Source: Aulostomus chinensis (Eukaryota > Chordata > Actinopteri > Syngnathiformes > Aulostomidae). Taken from it: a DNA stretch of 64,000 bases. The stretch spans positions 29,996,420 through 30,060,419 of the forward strand of contig JBBMOA010000004.1 of assembly GCA_037954235.1 (NCBI GenBank), read 5' to 3'. Under the pieces are notes generated by a model, which saw only the letters and a program-made list of their open reading frames with translations, searched no databases and was not told the DNA's origin. Positions 53,884-64,000 of the stretch are shown here, one piece after another. A program made the position numbers and the translations under genes. How positions within the stretch are numbered: the first letter of the stretch is position 1; every line of letters begins with the position of its first letter.

Positions 53884-56189
53884 GATGTTTCCTCTGTGCG
53901 TCATCCTTTGGTCCAGCTCTGCTCTTGTTCAGGCACCTCAAACTAATTCATGGAATGTATCCAGGGAAAAATTTAAGATGAAAATGTGGTCAAGTAGGAT
54001 GCTGCTTGCAGTTCTCAAGTTATTCTGGATTTAGAAGGCACCTCATTAAGATACATGCACCATTTGACAGTCCGTGTCTGACAGATCAGACCCCTGTCAG
54101 CCATGACACTGAAGAGCACGATAATTTGAAGTGCTTCAATGATGAAACCCCCTCTGCTTCATCACAACACCAAAATATTGAAGAAGGCTCTCCAGTGCCA
54201 CTAAGCAGCAAGGACATGTGTGCATCAATTATTGCCAAACTTTTAGGAAGTGGTGTACCAAATACTGCCGTACTTTCTACCATTGACAACTTGGCGGAAT
54301 TTGTTGGAGACTTGCAAACTAATATACAGGAACAAGTGCTGAACTTAATACCAGCCACCAATCCCGCCAGATCGGCCATTGAAGAGTTGTTTAAACACAC
54401 AGACAATCCTTTCAGCCATTTAAATTCAAATAGCAAGTTGGAAAAATATTTCACAGAAAAATGGGATATCATGCAAGCAGTTGAAAAGCGCCTAGGTGTA
54501 AGATTTGATACCAGACGAAACACCAAAACTGGAAACTAGGAGCAAGTTCCAATCATTGACAAATTGATCTGTATTCAATAGTTAAAACACTGCAGTTCAT
54601 TTTCACAAATGAAAGTATTTGTGAATTGATGCAAAAATCTACTAGCTGTGACAAATATGAGGACTTGTGTGATGGAAGCTACTTCACAAATCATCCCCTG
54701 TTTTCAAGTGAAAAGTTTGCTCTCCAGTTGTACTTTGATGAATTGGAGCGCGCAAATCCGCCAGGTTCAAAAAAAGGTATCCATAAAGTTGTCTGTCTTT
54801 ACTTCATTTTAAGGAATCTTCCACCCAGGGTGAATTCAGCCTTGATGAACATTCATCTGGTATCATTGTTCCATGCACAAGATGCTAAGAAATATGGTAT
54901 TGATGAAATATTGAAACCCTTAGTAAGAGACCTGAAAATATTAGAAACAGCTGGAGTTGCTGTTCCATTTTCTGAAGTCTGTGTTCGTGGCACTCTTGCA
55001 CAAATGACTGGTGATAACGTGGGTATGCACAGCATTCTTGGATTCATGGAGTCATTTAGTGCAAATCATTTCTGTGGATTTGTCAAAAGTCAGTTTTCTC
55101 AGAAGATGACCCGTGTTTGACTTTAAGATCTGCAGTTTTGAATGACCAACATTTTACTGCTTTGGAAAATGATCCAACAATAACCTCCTTATTTGGCATT
55201 AAGCGGAACAGCATTCTGAACACTTTGCAGTATTTCAGAAAATTATGCTGTTGACATCATGCATGACATTTTGGAGGGGGTTGGTCAATATGAGGCCAGG
55301 TTACTTTTTGAATACCTGATGAAACATTTCATCACTAAAGAAAGCCTGTTGAAGAGGATCTATGCTTTCAAGTATGGCTATTTGGAAAAGAAAAACAAGC
55401 CAACCAATGTTAAGCTTGACTGTGTGGGACATGGACTCGGGTTAAACACATCCCAAAGTCTGTGTTTGATCACAAACATACCCTTAATATTTGGTGACCT
55501 GGTACCAGAGGATGATTTGCACTGGCATTTGATGCTTTTGTTGCTGAACATTATTGACGTTGTGTTTTCATACTCGATCACTGAAGGGATGACTGTGTAT
55601 CTAAAGCATCTTATTATCGAACATCACCAACTCTTCAAAGAACTTTACTCATCAAAAACCTTGATCCCAAAACACCACTTCATGGTCCGCTGTCCTCGGT
55701 GCTTCTGAAAAATAGGACCACTTATTCATATCTGGACAATGAGATTCAAAGCTAAACATACATTTTTCAAGGACTGTGATAAGAACTTCAAGAATTTGAC
55801 TGTCTCCCTTGCAAGAAAACATCAGTTTGCTGTAGCCTATCATTGGGAATGCTTGGCCTTAAAAGCAGTCAAGTCTGGTCCAATCAAAATGTGTTTACTT
55901 GAAACATCAAGATGTATCTGCATACCTTCACACTGACCCACAGTCCATTGTCAACCTGACAAACTGGGTAAAGTGTGATGGAGTTGAATATCATGTTGGC
56001 CTTTTTGTTTGCATAGGCACTGATGAAAACATGCCTTTGTTCAGCAAAATAACCACTATTATCTTGCATAAAGGTGAAGTGTTTTTTGTTCTGATGGAAC
56101 ATGAAACTTGTTTCCATGACCATTTTCTTGCTTTCCAAGTAAATGAAATCAACCCAAATAAGATTCTGGTTCTGGAAAGAAGGGCCTGA
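53877..56189 (+). pseudogene. Zinc-finger transposase-like gene (CACTA/EnSpm type), decayed
   Basis: The ATG at 53877 overlaps the end of the SAMD3-like frame (stop 53881-53883). It starts with two C2H2 fingers (CFLCASSFGPALLLFRHLKLIH and CGQVGCCLQF...RRHLIKIH). A central region follows at 54060-54539 (EELFKHTDNPF, VEKRLGVRFDTR), then FALQLYFDELERANPPGSKK, PPRVNSALMNIHLVSLFHAQ and QMTGDN. Last come IMHDILEGVGQYEARL, GLNTSQSLCL, LVPEDDLHWHLMLLLLNI, EGMTVYLKHLIIEHH and LIPKHHFMV. The MHDILEG motif parallels the DVMH...EG segment of CACTA transposases; D residues in QLYFDE and TGDN are candidate catalytic acids by inference. Lesions: TGA near 53979, a stop at 54537 plus a frameshift, frameshifts near 55100 and 55240, a stop near 55706 and later shifts. 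No introns are evident. Confidence 0.72.
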
Positions 56190-56753
56190 AGACACTTCAA
56201 AGCTTTTGATGGCCAAATGTCCTGTGGGTGTGATTCATGTTTTTATGTTGTGTCAGAGAGTTGTATTATTTGAAGTGTCAAAATGTTTGATAAAGGAAAC
56301 TGAGTGGAATTGATCTTGACTTGTATGTACATGTGTTGAGCTTAATGATGAGTTGAACTGTTTACATTATGTTTGCAATCCTGCATTACAAGGAAGTCAC
56401 ATTTATTAAATGTGTTCAATATGTCAAGGTTTTTGACAAAGTTTGCACTGGATGGATTTTCTCCAAAGAATTTGTAGAAATCTAGTTGAGATTATTTGTG
56501 AAAAAATTGAAATATGTTTTTGTATAACATTTGGTTTTTATTTGACTTACATTTTATAACACCGTTTTGCAACTGTTAAGCTGCCATAAAAACAGTGGGT
56601 TTTGATTTGAGGTTTTACCTTATTTTCTACTTGAAGAACGATGTTGTTGAACAAAGCTCATTGTTAGATAAATGATTTTACCAAAATATAACTTGGTTCA
56701 CAAGTATGTATTCATGCAGCGAAGTGTTGCTGACCTAATGTCTCAATGTTTTA

Positions 56754-56759
56754 AATAAA
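56754..56759 (+). terminator. Polyadenylation signal of the transposon genes
   Basis: AATAAA about 570 bp after the last recognisable transposase codon and 336 bp before the right end of the element. It could serve both genes. Confidence 0.55.
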
Positions 56760-56849
56760 GAGAGGCATTAAAGTAATTTATTTGGTGTATTTCATATTTA
56801 TTTTACCTTAAAAAAACATTTTAGTGTCTTGAAATATTAACTCCATGAG

Positions 56850-57083
56850 TGTAAAATACAACACATATTAATAGTTGACTGTTAACACTGAAAAAGAGTT
56901 AACATAAATGCAACTAAATATAAGAGTGAATTGTACTCTGAATGGGAGTCATTTTTTAACTCCTGTTCATGTTCAGTTTTAACTCCTGATAGGAGTTAAA
57001 AGATCAACTCTCAGAAAAGAGTTACTTTAACACAGCCCATGATGATTTGATTTTAACTCACAGAGAGTTTATTCCCGAATCCT
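56850..57083. repeat. Subterminal GAGTTAA/TTAACTC motif array
   Basis: At least eight copies of GAGTTA/TAACTC-type hexamers occur in both orientations within 230 bp, including the near-palindrome TTTTAACTCC...GGAGTTAAAA. CACTA elements use such arrays as binding sites for an element-encoded protein. The left end (51045-51210) has a sparser set of GGAGT/ACTC motifs. Confidence 0.7.
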
Positions 57084-57095
57084 AAATTTGCTGTG
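57084..57095 (-). repeat. Right terminal inverted repeat
   Basis: AAATTTGCTGTG, the inverse complement of the left end. Confidence 0.8.
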
Positions 57096-57967
57096 AGAGC
57101 AGCCACCAAAATCTAACTACAAATGTTGATCAAAGTCTACTGAAAAATTGTTTTTTTAATGTATTTTCTTTAATTCACATTTTGTCCATAAACTTCATAA
57201 TCAGAGTCACCATCTCATCACATGACTTTGTGTTTGGGTTCTGTATTGGTGGTAAAATATCCTTCCATGCCCCTCACTAGTTTGCACACAGAAAAGCATA
57301 TTTTACTGGTTTCAAATCTCTTAGTGTGTTCTCTCTCTTAAACCAGCTGTGGCAGCTTTCATTGTGTGATTGATTTTAAAATATAAATATGGAACAGAAC
57401 CATTGGAATAAGATGTCAGGACATTTGAAGGAATGTAAATCTCCTGTTGAAATGTTGCAGTGTGCAGCTGAGGCTCTCTGGCAGTGGCACAAGGAGCCAC
57501 AATGGCAGAACCTGGACCCTCCTGGAGGAGAACCACAGGTGAGGGCCTTCTTGGCTCCAGATTGATGGAAATCAAGTGTCTGAGGCTGTTAGCAGCCATT
57601 AAGTTGATCTGGTTGGGCACTGGTATTTTTTCTTTCTGCAGCTCAGGAGTGATTCAGGAGAAGAGTTTCAGAACAGCCAAGGTTGGGGACTGGAATTTTC
57701 AAATTTCCCCTGGAACCAGACAACCTTGGGAGGTAAAACCTCCAATCATAGCCACTCAGATGCAGCAGCAGAAAGAAGCTGTCATCTACCCTGACAGTCA
57801 GGGCATCAAGTCAAGAAAACATCAACCATATTGTAGTTCCAAACCTTCACCTGTCAGATTCAGCTACTTTTTATTGTGGGACTTTAAATTTGAACACAAT
57901 GGAATTTGGACAAGGAGTTTTCCTTCCAGTCCAAACATCATCGTCCAGCCTCCAACCAGAGGTCTAT
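57096..57967. repeat. Block E copy 2
   Basis: The block matches 24220-25080. The transposon end lies exactly at the left boundary of the block. Confidence 0.85.
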
Positions 57968-58069
57968 GACTATGATTGGAGGTTTTCCCTCCCGAGGTTG
58001 TCTGGTTCCAGGTGAATTTTTAAAATTCCAGTCCCCAACCTTGGCTGTTCTGAAACTCTTCTCCTGAAT

Positions 58070-59789
58070 TCAGATTCAGATTCAGATGACTTTATTTATC
58101 CCCGAGGGGCAATTAAAATACGGTACAACTGAGCAGCATGACATTAAAAAACAAAACAAAGAAAAAAAACAACAAAAAAAAACAACAAAAAAAACGGACA
58201 TGACAGTGGGAATAAATAAGAGAATAAAAATAAGATTAAAGATAAAAATACAATAAATATACTACATACAGTATGTACACAATGTAGAATGAAGAGTAAG
58301 GTGACTGGAGTGAGTGAATAAAGTGCAGACAATGTAAACAGTATAAACAGTGTAACAGTGAAGACAGGATATTGAGTAGTCTGGGGAGAGTATGTAGGTG
58401 TGTGTGTGTGTGTAGGGTGTTGGTGTGGGGAAGGTGTTAACGGCTGGAGTTAAAGAAAAGAATGGCTTTGGGGACAAAGGTGGCTTTCCTCCTCTCAGTT
58501 CTGCAGGCCACACAGCGGAGGCGTCGCCCAGAGGGGAGCCATTCAAATGCAGAGTGGAGTATGTGTGAGGGGTCTTTGATGATCTTGGCTGCCTGTCTCA
58601 GGACCTGTTGGCTGTAAACGTGTGAAAGAGTTCTGACAGGCAGGCCGATGATTTTGGAGCACACTGATGCAGTGCGCTGCAGTCTGTTCCGGTTCTGGAG
58701 GCTGAGGGAGTGGAACCAGCAGGTTATGGAGGATGTGATGATGCTTTCCACAAAGGCGTAGTAGAAAGTCATCATTATGGGCGCGCTGACTCCAAAGGAA
58801 TTGAGTTTCCTGAGGAGGAACAGTCGTTGGTGACACCTCCTGAGAATCTCCTCTGTGTTGGCAGAAAAGTTCAGGAGGTTGTCAAAGATTGTGCCCAGGT
58901 ATTTGTACTCTTCGACCACCTCCACTGGCCTCCCGTGGATGGTGGTGATGACAGCAGAAGCCAGATCCCTCTGCTTGCTGGAGAAGGTCACCACCATCTC
59001 TTTGGTCTTGCTGACGTTCAGTTCTAGTTTGGAGCTGTCACACCACTCTACAAACTCCTGAAGAGCGGGTCCATGATGTTGTGCTGGGCCTGACAGCAGT
59101 GACAGGAGAACTGTGTCGTCAGCATATTTCACCAGGTGGCAGTTGGGCTGTGTGGATCGGCAGTCATCTGTGTAGAGGATGAAGAGCAGGGGGGAGAGCA
59201 CACAGCCTTGGGGGGAGCCAGTTGAGGTGAAGCGGAGGTCCGAAAGGGAGTTGTTGACCCGAACTTTCTGAGTCCTGTTGGTCAGAAAGTCCAGAATCCA
59301 CAGTATAAGCTGGTCGTCCAGATGGAAGCAGGAGGAGAGTTTGGTGGCCAGGATGTGGGGCTGCAGTGTGTTAAATGCTGATGAGAAATTAGCGAACAGA
59401 AGTCTGGCAGAGGAGTTAGGAAGCTCCAGGTGCTTGTGGATCGAGTCCAAGATGAAGATTTTTGCATCCTCGACGCCTCTGCGTGCGCGGTAAGCAAACT
59501 GGAGTGGGTCCATCAGGGGGTCGGTTGCTCTGATGTTGTGTTGTTTTATGATCTTCTCCATGGCCTTCATCACCAGGGAGGTGAGGGCCACGGGGCGGAG
59601 ATCGTTCAGAGACTTAGGGTTGGTTTTTTTGGGGATGGGGATGACTGTGGAGTGTTTCCACAGCTGGGGAACTGTGTGACTGTCCATGGAGTGTTGAAAT
59701 AGAGTCCGGAAAACACTGCCTAGTTGCCCCGCACAGTGCCTCAGGACTCTGCTGCTGATGTTGTCGAGCTGCCAGGTTTGAATGAAGAA
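58070..59789 (-). mobile_element. Rex1-like LINE, 5'-truncated
   Basis: A non-LTR retrotransposon inserted on the minus strand, with a 3' end made of CTGAAT repeats and a CCCCGAGGGGCAATT motif typical of fish Rex1-type tails. TGAAT at 58065-58069 and 59790-59794 is the likely target duplication, although it blends with the tail repeat. Family assignment rests on the reverse transcriptase sequence and tail and is not certain within CR1/L2/Rex1. Confidence 0.8.
58437..59780 (-). pseudogene. Rex1-like reverse transcriptase, C-terminal part
   Basis: The frame is open from the truncation point (about 59780; first ATG at 59687) to the stop at 58437. In order: LRPVALTSLVMKAMEKII, DPLQFAYRARRGVEDA, LLFANFSSAFNTL, GSPQGCVLSPLLFILYTDDC, KYADDTVLL, LELNVSKTKEMVV and YKYLGTIFDN. 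These are the palm and thumb of a CR1/L2/Rex1-type reverse transcriptase. The first catalytic Asp of motif A is Asn here (FAN instead of FID), so the enzyme would be inactive even though the frame is uninterrupted. The endonuclease and N-terminal part were lost by 5' truncation. Confidence 0.85.
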
Positions 59790-59856
59790 TGAATCACTCC
59801 TGAGCTGCAGTAAGAAAAAATACCAGTGCCCAACCAGATCAACTTCATGGTAAATG

Positions 59857-60429
59857 GACTCAATTTTATTTTTCTACCTTATCTGCACTCAAAGCGCTTT
59901 ACCGTGTAATCTCATTCACACAGGCCTCAAATGCTAATCTTTTGTTATGTTAGTAGATTTTGTTTTGTTCGTTTACACACTTTTTATATGACGTCAATAA
60001 AAATGTGTCAACATTGTATGATGTACAATCTACTAAGTGGGTATCAAGTGATGTTAAAACAACATTTTTTAGGGGTTTAAATCAGTACTTGAAATAGCCA
60101 CTGAATTCATCTTTACTTCATAGCTTAAGTATCTTTAAAAAAATAAAATCAAAGTGAGGTACAATCATTGCCCAGCAAAATACACCTTACCTTTTGAAAG
60201 GTGTTTTTATGTTTCATTTTAACTCCTTACAAGTTTGCTCCTCCCCTGTTGGATGGCACCAGAATGAAAATCAGATTTTATTCCTATTAATATCTACAAG
60301 TGTAAGCTACAACCTCTTACAGCTAAATGTTAAATCAATGGAAAAGTACATTCAAACTTCTGCCTTGACTCAGGTAGCTCCTTTCTCTCATGCCGATTCT
60401 CTCTCCTTCGCTGCTGCAGTGGTGCTCCA
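59857..60429. other. Intergenic, no gene seen
   Basis: AT-rich sequence beginning with an N-repeat-like TTTTATTTTTCTACCTTATCTGCACTCAAAGCGC stretch read in two parts (59868-59910). No gene was recognised. Confidence 0.45.
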
Positions 60430-61300
60430 ACTCCACTGTCATGAAATAACTTGTTATTTTGTTCTTGGCTGTCATGGTGACTCGTGGTATCGGGGCTCCA
60501 TTGACGATGGCGTTTTGTCGTGGTTGTGCACGTGTGCAACTCAGGGTGAACGTACTCACAGTTGATTGAAGCAACTCAGATCAGCTGTTCTGGAACCAGA
60601 TACTCAGAGTTTCCCATCTCAGAGTGTCAACTCAGGAGTGATTGAGGAGAAGAGTTTCAGAACAGCCACAGTTGGGGGACTTCCATCCAGCCATCCATTT
60701 TCTTTACCTGGAAGGGAGTGTAAACAGTTCTTCTATAATAACAAAAATAAGCAGCATGTCGTGGTGGAAAATGGTGGATGAGAGGAATCAGAGGACTGAG
60801 TCTCAGGTGCCAGACGGGGGATCTCTTTATTCTTAGCGACGATCCCTCCTAGCAGTGCAGTTAAAGATGTCCTCCCACTGATACAGAATATGACATACCT
60901 TTTTATACTGTATTCAGGCTGTGTGTGTGTGTGTGTGTGTGTGTGTTTGTGTGATGTGATGGCCTTCACACTATCTTCAAGGACCAGAAAGGAATGGGAC
61001 ATTCCCCGATTACACTTATCTTGGACCTTGGCTGCCTGTGTGTGGCGTCTCTTTACCATGTGTATGTGTGGTGTACTTGCTTTCCCAGATGACTGCCATC
61101 TTTGTTATGTGGGCTGACATGTTGAAGTGTCAGCACAGGTCATAGTGATGAGACTTAACTCTCATTCTCCCACAAGTATTATTTCCACCTCATACTCCTG
61201 CATATATTCAAGTGAACAGGGAACACAAATTTATGCACAACTTCTCCTGTGTGTTCATCCACAGTCACTAAACAACAACCAAACCAAACAAAAGGGGGTT
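60430..61300. repeat. Block G copy 2 with intervening segment
   Basis: The stretches 60430-60705 and 61180-61300 match block G. The stretch 60706-61179 is different and contains a (GT)n tract at 60919-60946. Confidence 0.75.
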
Positions 61301-61350
61301 TGCCAGCATGGCGATCAGCTGTTGTTCACCATCTTATCCAGGTCACATGA

Positions 61351-61460
61351 CTCAGGAGTAGCATGGCCGTCTGGCAACCAAAGGGTGGCTGGTTTGATCC
61401 TCATTTCCCCCGGTGACCATGTCAAAGTGTCCTTGAGTGAGACACTGAACCCCTAATTGA
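61351..61460 (+). repeat. SINE-like fragment (second family)
   Basis: It contains a B-box-like GGTTTGATCCTC followed by TGTCCTTGAGTGAGACACTG and AACCCCTAATTG. This is a common teleost interspersed repeat with a tRNA-like head. Only about 110 bp are present. Confidence 0.55.
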
Positions 61461-61529
61461 GCATCAAAAGCAGCTCAGACCTGCTGCAGCTCAGCAGACC
61501 TCAGCCATTTTTAGGATGTCTCCATGATT

Positions 61530-61640
61530 CTCCTTCACGTGATTTTCATTCAGAAACAATAGAATTGTCAAATACCACAACAGTTTTCAGCTTGCTGGTA
61601 AACAGTACTTCAACTTCCATTCCACTGTGTAATGGCCGTG
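61530..61640. repeat. Inverted copy of 4140-4228
   Basis: This is the reverse complement of the sequence just left of the L1-like element. It continues beyond the L1 junction (GTGAAGGAGAATCATGG), so it shows the pre-insertion sequence on the left side. Confidence 0.8.
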
Positions 61641-63099
61641 ACTGATGTGTACTATATGCAGTACTAATCAAGTACAGCCCTGACTGATACTTTATCTCCA
61701 ATGCTAGGAAGGATAAGAATGTTGAAATGGACCAAGCAGGAATAGAATCTCAAGTCATGTCAACTTTACTGAGCAGCACTCAGTTAATTTCAGGAAACAC
61801 AAGACATTTTGACCACATGTCAATGAAGTAGTCAGCATCAGATACCATCAGATACCATCAGCTTATCAGCTCAGTGTGCATGAGGTCATGGTTGCTCATT
61901 GAAGAACCAGGGCTGCTCTCTCCACCAATCCACTGCCAACAAGCCAGACAAGTGGGACTGGAAACTGTTCTGCTCAGCAAGTTCATCTGGCATCATCATG
62001 ACCTGCTCCTCTATCAGGGGCATCCACATTCTTCAATGTTGCCCTGAGTCAGCAGGAGCAGACGCTACCTTTAGGGGCCGAAGTGTTCACACGCAGAACC
62101 AGAACACAGCCACAGCTTTCTGTCATTTTCTGTCTCAAATACTTTACAAGTTTCAACTTGGTCCAAAACCTGCTCACCTCTCTGGGTGTCAAGTGTGTCT
62201 GCACCGTCTGACCAAACTTCATCAAATGTGTGAGTCTTATTTCCTCAAATCAACTCTGGGCAGTGTTGATTGCAAGAACAAGAAAAAAAAGTAGAAAAAA
62301 GTTCTGTCAAGTCACGTTAGAACCAAGCTCTGGACCAAAGTCTGGTGCTTTTTCAATTTTCAGTCAGTGAGTAATGTTCTATTCATTTATGCAACTCTAT
62401 CTCACCTTGATACAGAGAGTTGTTTTTAATCTTTTAAATCATGTGACCATCATCATAACAGCTGTTGTCCTTGTTTTATCTGAAAACAAATTTATTCCTG
62501 ATGAATTCCCACTGACTGTAGCAGAGACTTGTCCTCATCTTTTCTTCCATGCTCTGTGTCCTGTATATGGTTATAATGATGCCCACATTTAAGGTGAATG
62601 ACAGTTTCAGACATTGTTCTATTTTAAGCATTTAACGTTCAATCTTGTGCTTTACCAAAGAAATGTGTAATATTGGGTGCTGGTGTCTCACCTCTGACAG
62701 ATGAGGTTTGTTGCAGAGCACCAGGAGTCATAAAGCACTACTTTCTCAACAGTTGACAGACAGTGCAGACTGTTTACGTACCTCCTACTATATGTTCCCC
62801 ACAGAAACAAGGATCTCATAAAGATTCCTGTCAGACAATTTCAACACTCCACTTTCACTCATGGCTTCACAATAAATGATATTAAACATTGGTTACTTCT
62901 ATTAAATATGAAGCCATCACTGAGCTGTTTACAATGAAGTTCATATCATGAAACAAGGTAAGTTAAAGTTAAAGTACTGTCTTTCGTAAAAATATCAATA
63001 TCTTTTCAAATATAGAATAACTTTAAAAACAAAGTCGCCCCAACGTTTCTTTTGACAGCCCAAACGACTGAGACTAGTTTGATGAGATTTGGACGTGGA
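61641..63099. other. Intergenic, no gene seen
   Basis: A 131-codon plus frame at 61899-62294 has no recognisable motif. The stretch 62430-62480 matches 27940-27990. Confidence 0.45.
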
Positions 63100-63580
63100 G
63101 GGGGGGCTGCGTGACGTCAAGGGTCAGAAATGTCTTTTTGAATGACTTCAAAGCAGGTTTAAATGGTTTGTAGTTCCATGGTGTTAATTCGGGTGTTGTT
63201 CTCCCGCCTCAGTGCAGCTCAGGGGGCGGGGCTATTTCAGCAGTCATGCGCAGGAACTCTGGGCTGAGTTCCACTCTCCATCTCCACGCGCTGTTCTCTA
63301 AGATTCGCGGTGTCCAGAGGAAAACGCAGTGCCTGGAATATTCGGTTTAAAAAGAAAAAAAAACGAAGTATATGAACTTCTACAGGTTCTAAAACTTTAT
63401 ATACGCCGCGTATAAAGCCTTAAGTAGCGAGTAAGGCGATTGTTAAAGGCACCTGAAGCTGGTAGACTTTAGCTGAAGTTCATGCTAATGCTACCTGACA
63501 TTCTTGCTAGTTTATGAACTTTAATGGCAGGAGAATGAAGGGAACTATGTTCTTTTTCTGTACTGCATCAAACATCGAGG
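63100..63580 (+). promoter_or_regulatory. Promoter-like region and possible first exon
   Basis: TGACGTCA (CRE, 63111-63118) and GGGGGCGGGGC (GC box, about 63221) lie in a CG-richer segment, unlike the preceding 30 kb. A short ATG frame starting at 63536 (ATGAAGGGAACTATGTTC) ends at a consensus donor (GAG/GTGAGT) at about 63580. A plausible acceptor (TTGCAG/GTTTC) follows at about 63858. It may be the 5' end of a rightward host gene cut off by the window edge, or a 5' UTR. Confidence 0.45.
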
Positions 63581-64000
63581 TGAGTTTACTCTCATTTTGT
63601 GTATAAAATACTATCACAACATACAGACACAAGGTTTGATGAAACTTCACTGTTTGAGGACATTTTTTGTTGAATTTCTTTTTTTTGGGTGGGGGGGGGG
63701 TGTGAATTTCCTGTATTATTTTGTTTAATTTGTGCTTTTCTTTTCCTTGGAGTTCATAGTGGCATTATCAGCTTTAGTCAATAGAGGGCAGTATGCACCT
63801 TATTGTTTTTTAGTTTGATGTGTCAAAATAATTTGACCTTGTCTGCTTCCTCTTGCAGGTTTCAACCTGAATGAGAAAGTTTTTTATTATCCACTAATAT
63901 TGGTAATGGACAAGATACAAATTCATGATGTAACTGTGAACATTAAAAGCTGCTGAAGCAGTTCTTCATTTGAAACATTTTTAAACTTACTCCAGCTTTA
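63581..64000. other. Probable intron and following sequence
   Basis: Contains a T/G-rich tract (63665-63700) and the candidate acceptor near 63858. Nothing else could be assigned. Confidence 0.3.

Larger units (their letters stand above)
51029..57095 (+). mobile_element. CACTA/EnSpm-like DNA transposon, two genes, 6.07 kb
   Basis: The termini CACAGCAAATTT (51029-51040) and its inverse (57084-57095) form 12-bp inverted repeats beginning CAC. Inside each end are scattered GAGT-type motifs in both orientations (GGAGTTTATTCCC near 51091 and GAGTTTATTCCC near 57065; TTAACTCC and GGAGTTAAA at 56955-57060). Between them lie an intron-containing SAMD3-like gene and a transposase-like gene on the same strand. 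The layout fits CACTA elements, which pair a TNPA-type DNA-binding protein with a TNPD transposase. No clear target duplication is present: the left flank is block J and the right flank is block E. Confidence 0.7.
57586..59850. repeat. Inverted repeat of block E, right arm split by a LINE
   Basis: The left arm, 57586-57762, pairs with 57968-58069 plus 59795-59850. The split is the Rex1-like insertion. Before the insertion this would have been a hairpin of about 160-bp arms with a 205-bp loop. Confidence 0.8.

Noticed and set aside
61361..61402. tRNA-like sequence with a B-box-like motif
   Set aside because: It continues into a known type of dispersed fish repeat and does not fold as a cloverleaf, so it was called a SINE-like fragment.

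Overview
This window looks like a gene-poor, repeat-dense stretch of a teleost fish genome, probably a percomorph. The evidence is vertebrate-type tRNA and 5S genes, fish-type non-LTR retrotransposons (L1-like, L2-like, Rex1-like), a fish protein family resembling SAMD3-like proteins, many GT/CA and GGAT microsatellites, and spliceosomal introns. I see no intact single-copy host protein gene. Most long reading frames are chance frames in duplicated noncoding DNA, or belong to transposons.

The first 50 kb is a patchwork of recently duplicated blocks of 0.3-1.5 kb in both orientations, and many blocks carry tRNA genes. Intact-looking tRNAs are Lys(TTT) x3, Phe(GAA) x3, Ser(AGA) x2 plus one damaged copy, Ser(GCT), Leu(CAG), Ala(AGC), His(GTG) and Asn(GTT). 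There are also broken or altered copies of Asn, Ala, Gln, Lys(CTT), Phe and initiator Met, the last with anticodon CAG. A 5S rRNA gene with flanking spacer repeats lies at 13.2-13.8 kb. Nearly all the tRNA genes lack a T4 terminator close by.

Mobile elements have landed among these blocks. Because the blocks are duplicated, several insertions can be read against an empty paralogous site in the same window. These are an L2 3' fragment (2882-3435, target repeat AACTTG), a solo LTR at 39596-40612 (GTCAG) and a solo LTR at 49872-50876 (AGAA). Two copies of a 375-380 bp tRNA-headed SINE-like repeat (33990-34363, 42197-42577) have 11 and 14 bp target duplications. A nearly full-length L1-like element (4229-8997) has one nonsense codon just after its FADD motif and a shortened ORF1. 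An LTR-like element at 17006-19121 (TGTGGC...GCCACA, target repeat CAAA) contains an 18-unit 37-bp minisatellite that is open in all three forward frames. A Rex1-like LINE (58070-59789) sits inside one arm of an inverted repeat.

The most interesting object is a 6.07 kb element at 51029-57095. It has 12-bp terminal inverted repeats (CACAGCAAATTT) and subterminal arrays of GAGTTAA/TTAACTC-like motifs. It carries two same-strand genes: an intron-containing SAMD3-like gene and, overlapping its stop codon, a C2H2 zinc-finger/transposase-like gene now broken by stops and frameshifts. The layout resembles plant CACTA/EnSpm elements with their TNPA/TNPD gene pair. The right end of the window (63.1-63.6 kb) looks like a GC-box/CRE promoter and possible first exon of a rightward host gene.
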